This document shows, one piece after another, positions 26,201 to 34,831 of a stretch of DNA of 64,000 bases. The notes under the pieces are model-generated. The model was not told where the DNA came from. It saw only the letters and a program-made list of their open reading frames with translations, and did no database searches. The DNA is from Actinocatenispora sp963815125. Its GTDB lineage: Bacteria > Actinomycetota > Actinomycetes > Mycobacteriales > Micromonosporaceae. Each line of letters begins with the position of its first letter. The stretch's first letter is position 1. Where the stretch lies: positions 434,001 through 498,000 of the forward strand of contig CAWFFM010000003.1 of assembly GCA_963815125.1 (NCBI GenBank), given 5' to 3'. Position numbers and translations under genes: made by a program.

Positions 26201-28235
26201 TCAGGACCGGTTACGGGCGGAGTCGGGCTGGTAGCGGGCGAACTCCCGGTCGATCGAGTCGGCGTCTGCCGAGATACGGGCGTCCGCCTGCCCGACGCTG
26301 TGCGCCAGGTCGTTGTAGTCGTTGCCGCCGTCGGCGTACCGGCCGGTGGCCGGCACCCAGACCCGGTCGTCGTCGCGGGTGCCGGGCTGGTCCGGCGTAC
26401 GGCTCGGGGCCGGCTGCTCCCGTTGCGGTGGTGAGGATGCCGGTGCCGTCGGGGCCGCCTGCTGCTCCGGCTGCTGCTGGTCGGTCTCGGCTCCGCCGGC
26501 CGTGACCGGGGCGGGGCTGTCGGCCGTCTGATCGGAGCGGCGCTGCTTCGGATCCGACGACGCCACGTCGCCCATCACCGCAGCTCCGGCCGCGCCCAGT
26601 GCCACGCCCTTCAGATCGGTGAAGAAACGCTTGTGCCAGGACCCGACGCCCGCCAGCTCGCCCATCGGGCTCTTGCCGCCCAGCTGGGTGACCCGCCGGT
26701 ACGGCCGCAGCAGCAGCCAGCCCACGATCCCGCACAACCAGACCAGGGTGATCTGCAACCAGCCGGGCAACGTCGCGGTGTTCATGATGATGTCCACCGC
26801 GAACAGGTAGATCGACGCGCCGGCACCGAAGATGATGATGTTGAAGATCGCCGCGATCACGATGTTGACCAGGCGCTTGAATCCGGCGCTGGCCGGGCGC
26901 AGGATCGCGATCGTGCCGATGATCGGGATCGCCACCACCGCCCAGCGGAAGATCAGGAACCCCAGGATGATCAGCAGCGACGCGGCGATGTCGAAGAACG
27001 CGAACGCGATCGCCGAGATGATGGAGATCAGCCCCGCGCCGACCCGCGCACTACCCTCCTTGCCCTGCATGTAGCTGAAAGCGTCCGGATCTTCCGTCTT
27101 GATCTGCTGAGCGACACGTTGGTAGTCGTCGGACTTCTCTTTAGAAGCCTCGCCCGCCGATTGGGATGACGTCTGGATGGTCCTTGAGCCTCAGCCCAGC
27201 TCAACGAGGACGACTGATACAGAGCCATGCCGTACTTGTCCGCTGTCGGTGCTGGTCGCGGAACCGAGAGTGCCCCGCAGCCAGTTGTCGTACAGGATCG
27301 CCTGGGTTGCCGTGTCGCTGGCTCGGACTGCCGGAGGGCGGTGATCCTTGCAGATCGAGGGATCGTACTTGACTCCCGGCGGTGGATTCGGCATCGCGTT
27401 CGCGCAACTGCCGGTCGGGATGTTCTTCGGCTGCGGGCCGACGGCATCATGCACGATGCCCAATGACGAAACAAGCGTGCTGTCCGCCAGGTGCGCCGAG
27501 GTGAGCGGCCACGCGGCCACCGCGGTGACGATAGCCATCACCAGGACCGCCCAGCCTGCCGTGGTGAGCGCGTCGTTCAGGTCGGCCTGACGGGAGCGCC
27601 AGATGAGGTAGAGACCCACGATGGCGACGCTGATGACACCGAAGACACTGAACACCTTTTCGAAGACCGCCTTGGTCGCGGTCTTCACCAGCTTGTCGGA
27701 CCAGCCCCACATCGTGGAAGGTTCGTACGCTCGCTCACGGAAGGCGTCCGCCGCACCGATGATGCCGGTGGAGACCATGAGTTCGCCGTTGGCGATGGTG
27801 GTCGTGGCGCTGCTTTCCGACGGCAGCGGTGAGGCGCCAGAGGCGCAGCCAGGGTTGTAGATCGGGTAGGAGTAGCCCGAGTAACCGTAGGTGCTGTAGA
27901 GCCCAGCGACACCCGGATGTCAGCTTCGGGTCACGAAGCGAACCAGCCACCGAAACCGCTGTCCGGTGCGCTCGGGCGTCGGGATGTCCATGCATTCGCT
28001 GATGGTGCTAGTCGACGCGGGTCAGCTTGCTTGATGCAGTTGGCGACCTGCTGCGGATCGCGCCATTGCTTGAGCACTGCAAGTGGTGCGGTGCGGCGTG
28101 GGCGGCGGCGGGCCAGAACAGTACGGCGGTGGCCGCGACCATGATGGCCAGAAGCAAGGAGACGCGACGTTCTCGGCCGGTGGCCGGTCTGGACGAACCA
28201 CCGGATCGGCTTGAGGGGGCCAGCCGAGCGATCAT
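26201..28235 (-). pseudogene. VirB6/TrbL-like T4SS membrane protein, frameshifted
   Basis: The start ATG 28235 overlaps the VirB4 stop (ATGA). The first frame gives a signal peptide (RVSLLLAIMVAATAVLFWPA) and stops at 28008. Coding sequence then hops frames: VLKQWRDPQQVANCIKQADP, STSTISECMDIPTPER, PDSGFGGWFAS (stop 27931), and a long stretch from about 27912, GLYSTYGYSGYSYPIYNPGC, through GLYLIWRSRQADLNDALTTA and IVHDAVGPQPKN to ATSTDSGQ near 27245. The piece KYGMALYQSSSLSWAEAQ is in another frame, and the earlier frame returns near 27190 (IQTSSQSAGEASKEKSDDYQ) and stays open to 26201 with three more helices and a Gln/Pro-rich tail. At least six shifts are needed. The 289-residue C-terminal part from ATG 27070 could still be made. 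Intact relatives form the inner-membrane channel of actinobacterial T4SS. Confidence 0.85.
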
Positions 28236-31200
28236 CACGCCTCCTGACTCGATCTGCCGCGCGTGGCGGACGTGGGTCGGGACGGATCGGTGTGGGCGGC
28301 GGCGTCGCCCGGCTGGGTGGGTGTGGTGTCCAGGTATTCCAGCAGCCGCGGCACGTACGACAGGTCGACGCGCATGCGCTGTACCCGGCCGTCCACGTCG
28401 CGCATCACGAACTCGCGGTAGCTGAGCCGGTCGGTGGAACTGGCCTCGGACTGCGACAGGGTGCCGAGGGTCCGTTCGTACCCGACGTCGCGGGGCACCC
28501 GCAGCAGGCGCAGCGCCTCGGCGGCGATCTCCGGATCCTCGGCGATCCGGCCGACGAAGACCGTGGACACCAGGTTCTGTACGTCCAGGCCGAGGATGTC
28601 CTTCGGGTTCTGCGAGGCGACCAGGCCGGAGATGTTCCACTTCCGGGAGTCACGGGCGAGCCGTACGAGGAAGGAGCGGCCGGACCGCCAGCCCTCCATG
28701 AAATGCGCCTCGTCCAGGCCGACCAGCTTGCGGGTCCGCATGTCACCGCCGTAGCAGCGACGTACCGCGAGGCGGTGCGCGGTGTGCAGCATCGGCAGGG
28801 CGAGCTGTTCCTCGGCCGACCAGTATTCCCGTTCGATCTTGAGGTCGGGCAGCCGCAGACCGGCCATGGTGATGACGGTGAGGACGTCGCGGTTCTCCGG
28901 ATTGGCCAGGTTCTCCGGCGGTCGGCCGAAGAACAGCATGGCCAGCGGCATCTCCGCCGCGTCCATCAGCAGGTTGGCCAGTTCCTTGCCGTCGTCGTCG
29001 GTCTCCCGCAGCGCGCGGACCACATCATCCAATGTGGACGATTCCTCGGCCGGTACCTGACGGGACGCGTGCCGCAGCAGTGCCGCGGTGGACGCCTCCC
29101 GGGTGACCTGCGGCGGGATCAGCATCGAGCAGATGTCCTGGACGAGCATCCGGCGTTCCGCACGGGCGTTGGACAGCGAGATGTCGAATTCGCGGTCGCC
29201 GGCCGGGCCGGCCGGGAAGTGGTCGCGGTGCGGGGTCGGGATCAGCGCGTACGGGGCCAGGGTGCCCTGGTCCGAGCCGGTCAGGTTGAGCACCCGGGAG
29301 TACGGTCGCAGCTCCGGCATGTCGCACAGCCGGGCCAGTGGTCCGGACGGGTCGAGCAGCGTGGTCTGCACACCGCGCCGGGCGGCCAGATAGCCCAGTC
29401 CACCGACCAGGGTGGACTTACCGCCACCGGGTTCGGACACGAAGACCGCAAGACCGGAGCGTTCCCGTACCTCCATGGGGAAATGCAGGTCGAGGAAGAC
29501 CGGTCGGCGGCAGGTGCCCGCGGTACGGCCGATCAGGTCGCCGCGCCGGTCGCCCACCGTGGACGCGGCCTGCGGCAACGCCGCCGCGAACAGCTTCACC
29601 GGCATCCGGCGTACGTACCCGGTGTTGGCGATCGGTTCGCCCGGGATGAACTCGCGGGCCAGCCAGTCCTGGTTCTTCGGGTGCTGCAGCGAGACCCGCA
29701 GGTCCCGGGAGTACATCTTGGTCAGCGCGCGGGCCCGTTCCAGGCATTCCTCCCGGGTACGGCCGCCGACGGCGATGCGGTGCCAGCCGTGTACCCGGCT
29801 GGCGTCCAGCGGCAGCCCGGTCGTCATGTCGTCGCCGACGGTCAGCGCGCGGCGGGCGAGCCGTTCCAGCTCCGGCGGTACGTCCATGCCGTGCTCGACG
29901 TAGTCGCTCTGCTGGGACCGGATCATTCGGAGCCGGTGCTCCAGGTTGCGGAACGTGTCACCCGGCCCGAGTACGTCCACTCTGGACGAGATCTCCATCG
30001 GCCACGGCAGCCGTTCGTGGAAGTGCATCCACGGCTCGTGCCGTTCCGGAATCTCCAACGGTTCCATCCGGCCGACGGTGAGGATGCAGGCGTGCTGCTC
30101 CTCCCCGGTCATCCGGTTCACCAGCTTCACGGTCGAGCCGTACGGGGTGCGGTAGCGCTCCACGTGCTCGGTCAGGGCGAGCAGATCCGAGGTGTCCCAT
30201 TCGGACTGCCGGATGGAGGACAGCATCTGCGGCGGGTCCATGCACAACGCGACGCTGCGGTAGATCAGCCACTCCAGTTCGGTGGGGCTGACCCGCCGGC
30301 CACGCATCCCGAACGCGCCGAGTACCTCGTCGAACTGGCCGACCAGCCGGGCCGCGCGCTTGCGTTCGGATTGGCCGACCCCCTTGCCGCGCAACGCACC
30401 CAGCCGTTCGGCGAGATTGTCGCGGAAGGTCCGCCGGGCGAACGTGATACCCAGGTAGGTCTGGCCCTCGGCGTGGTTGACCGACAGCAGGTGCCGTTGC
30501 GCGGCAACCAGATGATCCGACCAGGTCGGGGCACCGGCCAGGGTGGGCAGCGGATGCGGCGTGTTGGCGTTGACCACGCGGGCCCACTCGTCGGCCGGGA
30601 ACGGCCTGGTGGTGCGGCGCAGGTGCAGTCGGAACCCGGCCAGACCGGCGTACTGCTCGGCGATGGCGATGAGCATCGCTTCGCGCTCGGTGTCCGGCCG
30701 GAACGCCCAGCGCATCTCGGGCAGCCAGTACCACGCGGTGACGCTGGTGGCGGTGAAGGTGAGGTGACCGGCGATCTCGGTGGTGGCCAGTTCGACCGGG
30801 GCGGGCCGGTCCTTGAATTTCGGTCTGCCCTTGCCCGGCGACGTGGCCGGTGCTGTAGTGCGCTGCTTCGTCCGGCGGGGCTTGGCGGGTCGCGCCGGCG
30901 GCGGATCGTCCACCACCGGTGGGGCGCTCCGCGGTGGAGCCGAGGTCGGTTGCGCGACCGGCGCGGTGGTCGGTGGCGACGGCACGTGGTGGGCCGGTCC
31001 GGCGGGTGGTCGGACCGTCGGGTATCCGCCGGTGGTGGGGCCCGGGGCGGTGACCGTCGGATGGCTGCCGGTCTGCTGACCCGCGGGGTTGGGTGCTGGC
31101 CTCCCGCCGACCGTGGGATAGCCGCCCGACTGGTCCTGCCGTGCCGCGGGCACGGTCGGGTAGTTGCCGGACTGGTTTCCCCGGGGTGGCACCGTCGGGT

Positions 31201-31750
31201 AACTGCCCGACTGGTTCTGCGGTGGCGGGACGGTCGGGTAGTTGCCGGACTGGTTGCCCCGGGCGGGCACGGTCGGGTAGTTGCCGGACTGGTTCTGCGG
31301 TGGCGGGACGGTGGGATAGCTGCCCGACCGGTTCTGCGTCGAGGGCACCGTGGGATAGGCGCCGCTGGGCTGCCCAGATGCCGGTTGCCCGGAGACCGGT
31401 TGCCCGGAGACCGGCGGCCCGGAGGCGGGGGCCTGCGGCGGACGCTGGCCCTGCTGCGCGGGCTGCTGCGGCGTGGCGGGCCGTTGCGGCTGCTGCCGCG
31501 CTGCGGGTGGCGGTCCGGGTCGGGACGGCGGGGGCGGTGGAGCGGCGCCGGGTGCGCGGAAGACCGCGAGCGGTGCCGGACCTACCGCGGCGCCCCCGGC
31601 TGGTCCGCTGGTACTCGCCGGTGGCGCCTCGGCCTCGTGGTTGTCCGGCGTGGTGCCGGACGCGTCCGTGGTCCCGACTTCGCCGGGGGCCGCGGACCCG
31701 TCGCGTTCCCGGTGCGGCGCGTCGGACGAACGGGGTGGGGTGGTGGTCAC
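28235..31750 (-). CDS. VirB4-like T4SS ATPase with Pro-rich repeat N-terminus
   Basis: GTG 31750 (AGGAG upstream) overlaps the preceding stop; 1171 residues. The first roughly 320 residues are low-complexity Pro/Gln/Gly sequence containing a 13-residue repeat ([NS]YPTVPxxxNQSG). The rest is a VirB4/TraC-type motor: Walker A in VFVSEPGGGKSTLVGGLGYL (about 770-780), Walker B in RKLVGLDEAHFMEG (about 1005), and the VASQNPKDILGLDVQNLVST region after it. VirB4 ATPases energise assembly and substrate transfer in type IV secretion. Its N-terminal extension is unusual and should be cytoplasmic. The gene is intact, in contrast to the adjacent VirB6-like gene. Confidence 0.93.
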   Translation of the reverse strand: MTTTPPRSSDAPHRERDGSAAPGEVGTTDASGTTPDNHEAEAPPASTSGPAGGAAVGPAPLAVFRAPGAAPPPPPSRPGPPPAARQQPQRPATPQQPAQQGQRPPQAPASGPPVSGQPVSGQPASGQPSGAYPTVPSTQNRSGSYPTVPPPQNQSGNYPTVPARGNQSGNYPTVPPPQNQSGSYPTVPPRGNQSGNYPTVPAARQDQSGGYPTVGGRPAPNPAGQQTGSHPTVTAPGPTTGGYPTVRPPAGPAHHVPSPPTTAPVAQPTSAPPRSAPPVVDDPPPARPAKPRRTKQRTTAPATSPGKGRPKFKDRPAPVELATTEIAGHLTFTATSVTAWYWLPEMRWAFRPDTEREAMLIAIAEQYAGLAGFRLHLRRTTRPFPADEWARVVNANTPHPLPTLAGAPTWSDHLVAAQRHLLSVNHAEGQTYLGITFARRTFRDNLAERLGALRGKGVGQSERKRAARLVGQFDEVLGAFGMRGRRVSPTELEWLIYRSVALCMDPPQMLSSIRQSEWDTSDLLALTEHVERYRTPYGSTVKLVNRMTGEEQHACILTVGRMEPLEIPERHEPWMHFHERLPWPMEISSRVDVLGPGDTFRNLEHRLRMIRSQQSDYVEHGMDVPPELERLARRALTVGDDMTTGLPLDASRVHGWHRIAVGGRTREECLERARALTKMYSRDLRVSLQHPKNQDWLAREFIPGEPIANTGYVRRMPVKLFAAALPQAASTVGDRRGDLIGRTAGTCRRPVFLDLHFPMEVRERSGLAVFVSEPGGGKSTLVGGLGYLAARRGVQTTLLDPSGPLARLCDMPELRPYSRVLNLTGSDQGTLAPYALIPTPHRDHFPAGPAGDREFDISLSNARAERRMLVQDICSMLIPPQVTREASTAALLRHASRQVPAEESSTLDDVVRALRETDDDGKELANLLMDAAEMPLAMLFFGRPPENLANPENRDVLTVITMAGLRLPDLKIEREYWSAEEQLALPMLHTAHRLAVRRCYGGDMRTRKLVGLDEAHFMEGWRSGRSFLVRLARDSRKWNISGLVASQNPKDILGLDVQNLVSTVFVGRIAEDPEIAAEALRLLRVPRDVGYERTLGTLSQSEASSTDRLSYREFVMRDVDGRVQRMRVDLSYVPRLLEYLDTTPTQPGDAAAHTDPSRPTSATRGRSSQEA
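31102..31360 (-). repeat. 39-bp coding repeats in the VirB4-like gene
   Basis: About seven units of period 39 bp encode [ASNG]YPTVPxxxNQSG (residues about 131-216), alternating PPPQNQSG and ARGNQSG/PRGNQSG forms. Degenerate copies (SHPTVTAPGPTTG, GYPTVRPP) follow. Copies are close but not identical at DNA level. Confidence 0.9.
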
Positions 31751-32109
31751 AACAGCTCCTGGCGGATGCGTACCTTGCTGCCGACGAAGCCGGGCTCACG
31801 TTGCTCGGCTCGGGGTTCGCGGGTGCGCCGCCAGTCGGTGAGCGCGGTACGCAGCACCATCCGGGCGGGTCGGTCCGGGTCGACGTACCGGAAGACCAGC
31901 GACGTGGCGACCATCGCCAGCGCGATCTCCCAGGCCGGGAAGAGGTCGACCTTGAGGGTGAGGGAGTAGTGGATCAGCATGAACAGCGGGACAAGTAGCG
32001 CAAAAAGCCCATACTGCGCGTACGGCAGGTGGAACGGAAGGGTGTACCCGGGTGGCCCCAGGTACAGCAGGCGTGCCCGATAGATGTCGTCGTCGGTACG
32101 CAGCCGCAT
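31747..32109 (-). CDS. VirB3/PrgI-like T4SS membrane protein
   Basis: ATG 32109 with GAGGG upstream gives 120 residues. Two closely spaced helices (AQYGLFALLVPLFMLIHYSL and AWEIALAMVATSLVFRYV) follow a short cytoplasmic N-terminus containing RLLYLGPPGYTLPFHLPYAQ; a basic tail ends RIRQELL. Size, topology and position directly before a VirB4 gene (stop/start overlap GTGA at 31747-31750) match VirB3 or PrgI-family proteins, which anchor VirB4 at the membrane. Sequence identity to a named family cannot be confirmed by eye. Confidence 0.75.
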   Translation of the reverse strand: MRLRTDDDIYRARLLYLGPPGYTLPFHLPYAQYGLFALLVPLFMLIHYSLTLKVDLFPAWEIALAMVATSLVFRYVDPDRPARMVLRTALTDWRRTREPRAEQREPGFVGSKVRIRQELL

Positions 32110-32119
32110 CCCACTGCCC

Positions 32120-32428
32120 TCACGTGAAGAAGAGGTTAATGAGGTAGTTGCCGAGGAACAGCAGGGTCACCGCGCCGCCGATGAACACCAGGCCGACGAT
32201 CGCGATCGCCGAGGACGTCAGCACCCGGGACACCTCGCCCTTGTTGGCCCGGCCGATGAAGATCAGGCCGAGGACCGCGAGCAGGATCGGTGCGATCTTG
32301 CTCGCCAGGAACTTGAGGATGCCGTTGGTGTCGATGCCCTTGGGCGCGGCGAGTATGCCGGTCACATGGGTTCCGGGGTCGGACAGCGGTAGCCCGGTGA
32401 GTCCCGCCTGTACGAGCTCGCTAAGCAT
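32120..32428 (-). CDS. VirB2/TrbC-like pilin-type membrane protein
   Basis: ATG 32428 has a strong ribosome site (GGGAGGGG). The 102-residue product has two hydrophobic helices (LASKIAPILLAVLGLIFIG and SSAIAIVGLVFIGGAVTLLF) joined by a short basic loop (RANKGEVSR). This is the topology of VirB2/TrbC major pilins, although no signal peptide is obvious. It is the first gene of the minus-strand T4SS operon, 10 bp ahead of the VirB3-like gene, which is the expected VirB2-B3-B4 order. Confidence 0.7.
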   Translation of the reverse strand: MLSELVQAGLTGLPLSDPGTHVTGILAAPKGIDTNGILKFLASKIAPILLAVLGLIFIGRANKGEVSRVLTSSAIAIVGLVFIGGAVTLLFLGNYLINLFFT

Positions 32429-32636
32429 GAGCCCCTCCCAGGTTGCTCACCACATGGTTATCGAGCGTCATTTGCTATCAGCTTCCTCGATAGCCTCACT
32501 TGTTGATGTTAGGCAATCACGGCGTGTTGTGGATGCCCGCGTAGAGTGTCCATGACTGTACATTGCACTCAACTATGGGACAAGGCAAGTTGCATGTAAC
32601 AATGATGCCTTCCTGCCGGCCCTGAGGAGGCGCGCC
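32429..32636. promoter_or_regulatory. Divergent promoter region of the T4SS operon
   Basis: This 208-bp gap separates the minus-strand T4SS operon from the plus-strand membrane/RHH genes and is richer in A/T than its surroundings (for example TTGATGTTAGGCAATCA, GTACATTGCACTCAACT, GTTGCATGTAACAATG). The two TTGCA-containing blocks form an imperfect inverted arrangement. It must contain both promoters; a binding site for the RHH protein is possible but not shown. Confidence 0.5.
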
Positions 32637-33344
32637 ATGGTCGGGACGTTGGCGACCGCTGTGTTGCTGATCGTCTTGGGAGTCGTACTTGCTGGCCTGG
32701 GAGTCCACCAGCTCGGTGTGGTGCGGGCCGCACACAAGTGGCCGGCCGCGCGACAACCACGCATCGGTCGGGGCCTGTCCGGTGTGGAGGTGGCTGTCGG
32801 AATTGCCGCGGTCACCGGTGGCGGTGTGCTTCTCACCACACTGCTCGACCTCTCCCCGGTGGTGGGGGTCGGCGTGGCGGCCGGCACCGGCCTGGTCGTC
32901 CTGGTGCTGAGCCTGGTGGTGGCGGCCAAGGTGGCCGACCGGGTCGAACTCAATGCACTCATCAGGTCACCTTCTCCGCTATACCGTGCAACGGCGCCCC
33001 GACCGGGCGTCCAGCACCAGAGTGCCACTCCGGTGCATCGCCGGGCCAACCCCCCGCTACCCGAAGAGGGATCGACCGGCCCCGACCCGTCGATTCCGGC
33101 CGGGGCGCAGCCGGGCTGGGTACTCACCGACCAGGGCGGCTCCTTCTATCTCTGCGTCACCAGCACCGGTGGCTCCCGGATCATCGGGCTGCCCGACTTC
33201 CGGCTGGTACCGCCCGATCCGGCCAGGCAGCTGACCCTGGCCGGCACGGTCGAACTCTCGGTCTGGCCGCTGCCCACCGACACCTCCGACGGGAACCCGC
33301 CCGGTACCGACGACTGGGCGCTGGCGAGCATCGAAGGGAGCTGA
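32637..33344 (+). CDS. Membrane protein of unknown function (235 aa)
   Basis: ATG 32637 follows GAGGAGGCG. Three membrane helices are predicted (about 5-27, 52-72 and 77-100: GVGVAAGTGLVVLVLSLVVA), followed by a roughly 130-residue soluble domain (GWVLTDQGGSFYLCVTSTGG, IGLPDFRLVPPDPARQLTLA, TVELSVWPLPT) that looks like a beta-rich fold. No family was recognised. It is divergent from the T4SS operon and ends 3 bases before the RHH gene start, so it probably belongs to the island and may be a T4SS accessory protein. Confidence 0.7.
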   Translation: MVGTLATAVLLIVLGVVLAGLGVHQLGVVRAAHKWPAARQPRIGRGLSGVEVAVGIAAVTGGGVLLTTLLDLSPVVGVGVAAGTGLVVLVLSLVVAAKVADRVELNALIRSPSPLYRATAPRPGVQHQSATPVHRRANPPLPEEGSTGPDPSIPAGAQPGWVLTDQGGSFYLCVTSTGGSRIIGLPDFRLVPPDPARQLTLAGTVELSVWPLPTDTSDGNPPGTDDWALASIEGS

Positions 33345-33347
33345 CGC

Positions 33348-33896
33348 GTGGACATCCCTCACCCGGCCTCCCGTCCGACCGGGATCGGCGTACCGGTACC
33401 GGCAGAGCCGCCGGCCACACCGCCGCTGGCCCAGCCGTTGGCGCCGTCCGAGCAGTTGACGCCGCCCGAGCAGCTGCCGGTGTACGCCCGTCCGCCGGTC
33501 GTACCGAATTCCACCGGGTCGTCGGGTGAACCGTCCGAGCTGATGGTCACCGGGCCCGACCCGGCGTCCGGTGCGGCCGCGGGAGCGGCACCGGCCGGCC
33601 TGGGCATCGACCCGGAGGAGCGCACCCCCCGCTCCTTCCATCTCTCCCGGCAGATCCTCGAACGGGCCCGCGCCGCCGCCTACTGGCTCAGCCGCCGGTC
33701 CGGCAACGCCGGCCCGACCACGATCAGCGAACTGGTCGAGTCCGCCCTGCGGCAGGAGGTCGAGCGCCTCGAACAGGAACACAACGAGGGCGCGCCGTTT
33801 CCGGCCGTGGTCGGCCGGATGCGTACCGGGCCTGGTGCGGCGGGTGCCGAACGGATCCGGCGCGCCCAGCGCGCCCGGCGACGTACCGATGGGTGA
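33348..33896 (+). CDS. Ribbon-helix-helix-type DNA-binding protein (ParB/partition-like)
   Basis: GTG 33348 (GGGAG upstream) gives 182 residues. The first roughly 95 are Pro/Ala/Gly-rich and disordered. The C-terminal region (RSFHLSRQILERARAAAYWL, then PTTISELVESALRQEVERLE, QEHNEGAPFPAV) has the strand-helix-helix pattern of small RHH proteins annotated as ParB-like centromere-binding proteins on actinomycete elements. It is coupled to the membrane-protein gene and is the last island gene before folP, 44 bp away. It may regulate the divergent T4SS operon or take part in DNA maintenance (inference). Confidence 0.7.
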   Translation: MDIPHPASRPTGIGVPVPAEPPATPPLAQPLAPSEQLTPPEQLPVYARPPVVPNSTGSSGEPSELMVTGPDPASGAAAGAAPAGLGIDPEERTPRSFHLSRQILERARAAAYWLSRRSGNAGPTTISELVESALRQEVERLEQEHNEGAPFPAVVGRMRTGPGAAGAERIRRAQRARRRTDG

Positions 33897-33940
33897 GCGC
33901 CACGCGCGCCGGCGCCGACCGGCCCGGTAGCGTCGGTACC

Positions 33941-34831
33941 GTGAGTGAGCACAACACCCGGTACGGCGCCGAGCCGGGCACCGGGCGTCCCACGGTGATG
34001 GGCGTACTCAACGTGACACCCGACTCGTTCAGCGACGGCGGTCGGTACGCCGACCTGGACGCGGCGGTCGCACACGGGGTCCAGCTGTGGCGCGACGGCG
34101 CCGACCTGATCGACGTCGGCGGCGAATCCACCCGGCCGGGCGCCGACCGGGTGGATCCGGACACCGAAACCGACCGGGTCGTACCGGTCATCCGGCAGCT
34201 GGCCGCCGCCGGGGTGCCGATGAGCATCGACACCACCCGGGCCGCGGTCGCGGAGGCCGCGTTGGCCGCCGGTGCCGAGGTGGTCAACGACGTGTCCGGC
34301 GGCCTGGCCGATCCGGACATGGCGCGGGTGGTGGCGGCGGCCGACTGCCCGTGGATCCTGATGCACTGGCGCGGCCACTCCCAGCGGATGCAGGACCTGG
34401 CCCGCTACACCGACGTGGTGGCGGAGGTACGTGACGAGCTTGCCGCGCGGATCGCCGGGGCGCTCCGCCGTGGGGTGTCCGAGCAGCGCATCATCCTCGA
34501 CCCGGGGCTGGGCTTCGCCAAGACCGCCGAGCACAACTGGCGGCTGCTGGCCCACCTCGACGTACTGCTCGGCCTCGGTCGCCCGGTACTGGTCGGAGCC
34601 AGCCGCAAGTCCTTCCTGGGCCGGCTGCTGGCCGGACCGGACGGTACGCCCCGGCCGGTCGGGGACCGGGAAGCGGCGAGCATCGCCACCAACCTGAGCG
34701 CGGTCGCGGCCGGCGCCTGGGGCGTACGGGTGCACGAGGTGCGGGCGACCGTGGACGCGATCCGGGCCTGGCAGGCCAGCCGGGCCGGGGACGCGGCGGC
34801 GGCGACCGTGGGAGGACGGCGGGATGGCTGA
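33941..34831 (+). CDS. folP: Dihydropteroate synthase
   Basis: Condenses p-aminobenzoate with dihydropterin pyrophosphate; the sulfonamide target. GTG 33941 gives 296 residues. Signatures: VMGVLNVTPDSFSDGGRY (about 17-34), DLIDVGGESTRPGA (about 57-70), the pterin-site sequence EVVNDVSGG and the C-terminal LVGASRKSFLGRLL. The stop overlaps folB by 8 bases. Confidence 0.97.
   Translation: MSEHNTRYGAEPGTGRPTVMGVLNVTPDSFSDGGRYADLDAAVAHGVQLWRDGADLIDVGGESTRPGADRVDPDTETDRVVPVIRQLAAAGVPMSIDTTRAAVAEAALAAGAEVVNDVSGGLADPDMARVVAAADCPWILMHWRGHSQRMQDLARYTDVVAEVRDELAARIAGALRRGVSEQRIILDPGLGFAKTAEHNWRLLAHLDVLLGLGRPVLVGASRKSFLGRLLAGPDGTPRPVGDREAASIATNLSAVAAGAWGVRVHEVRATVDAIRAWQASRAGDAAAATVGGRRDG

Noticed and set aside
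31102..31360. Regular 39-bp repeats as a possible CRISPR array
   Set aside because: The repeats are head-to-tail coding units with no unique spacers and stay in frame with the VirB4-like gene.
28211..31969. Open frame of 1252 codons on the plus strand
   Set aside because: It lies antisense to the VirB4-like gene and shows no family motif; it is a high-GC shadow frame.
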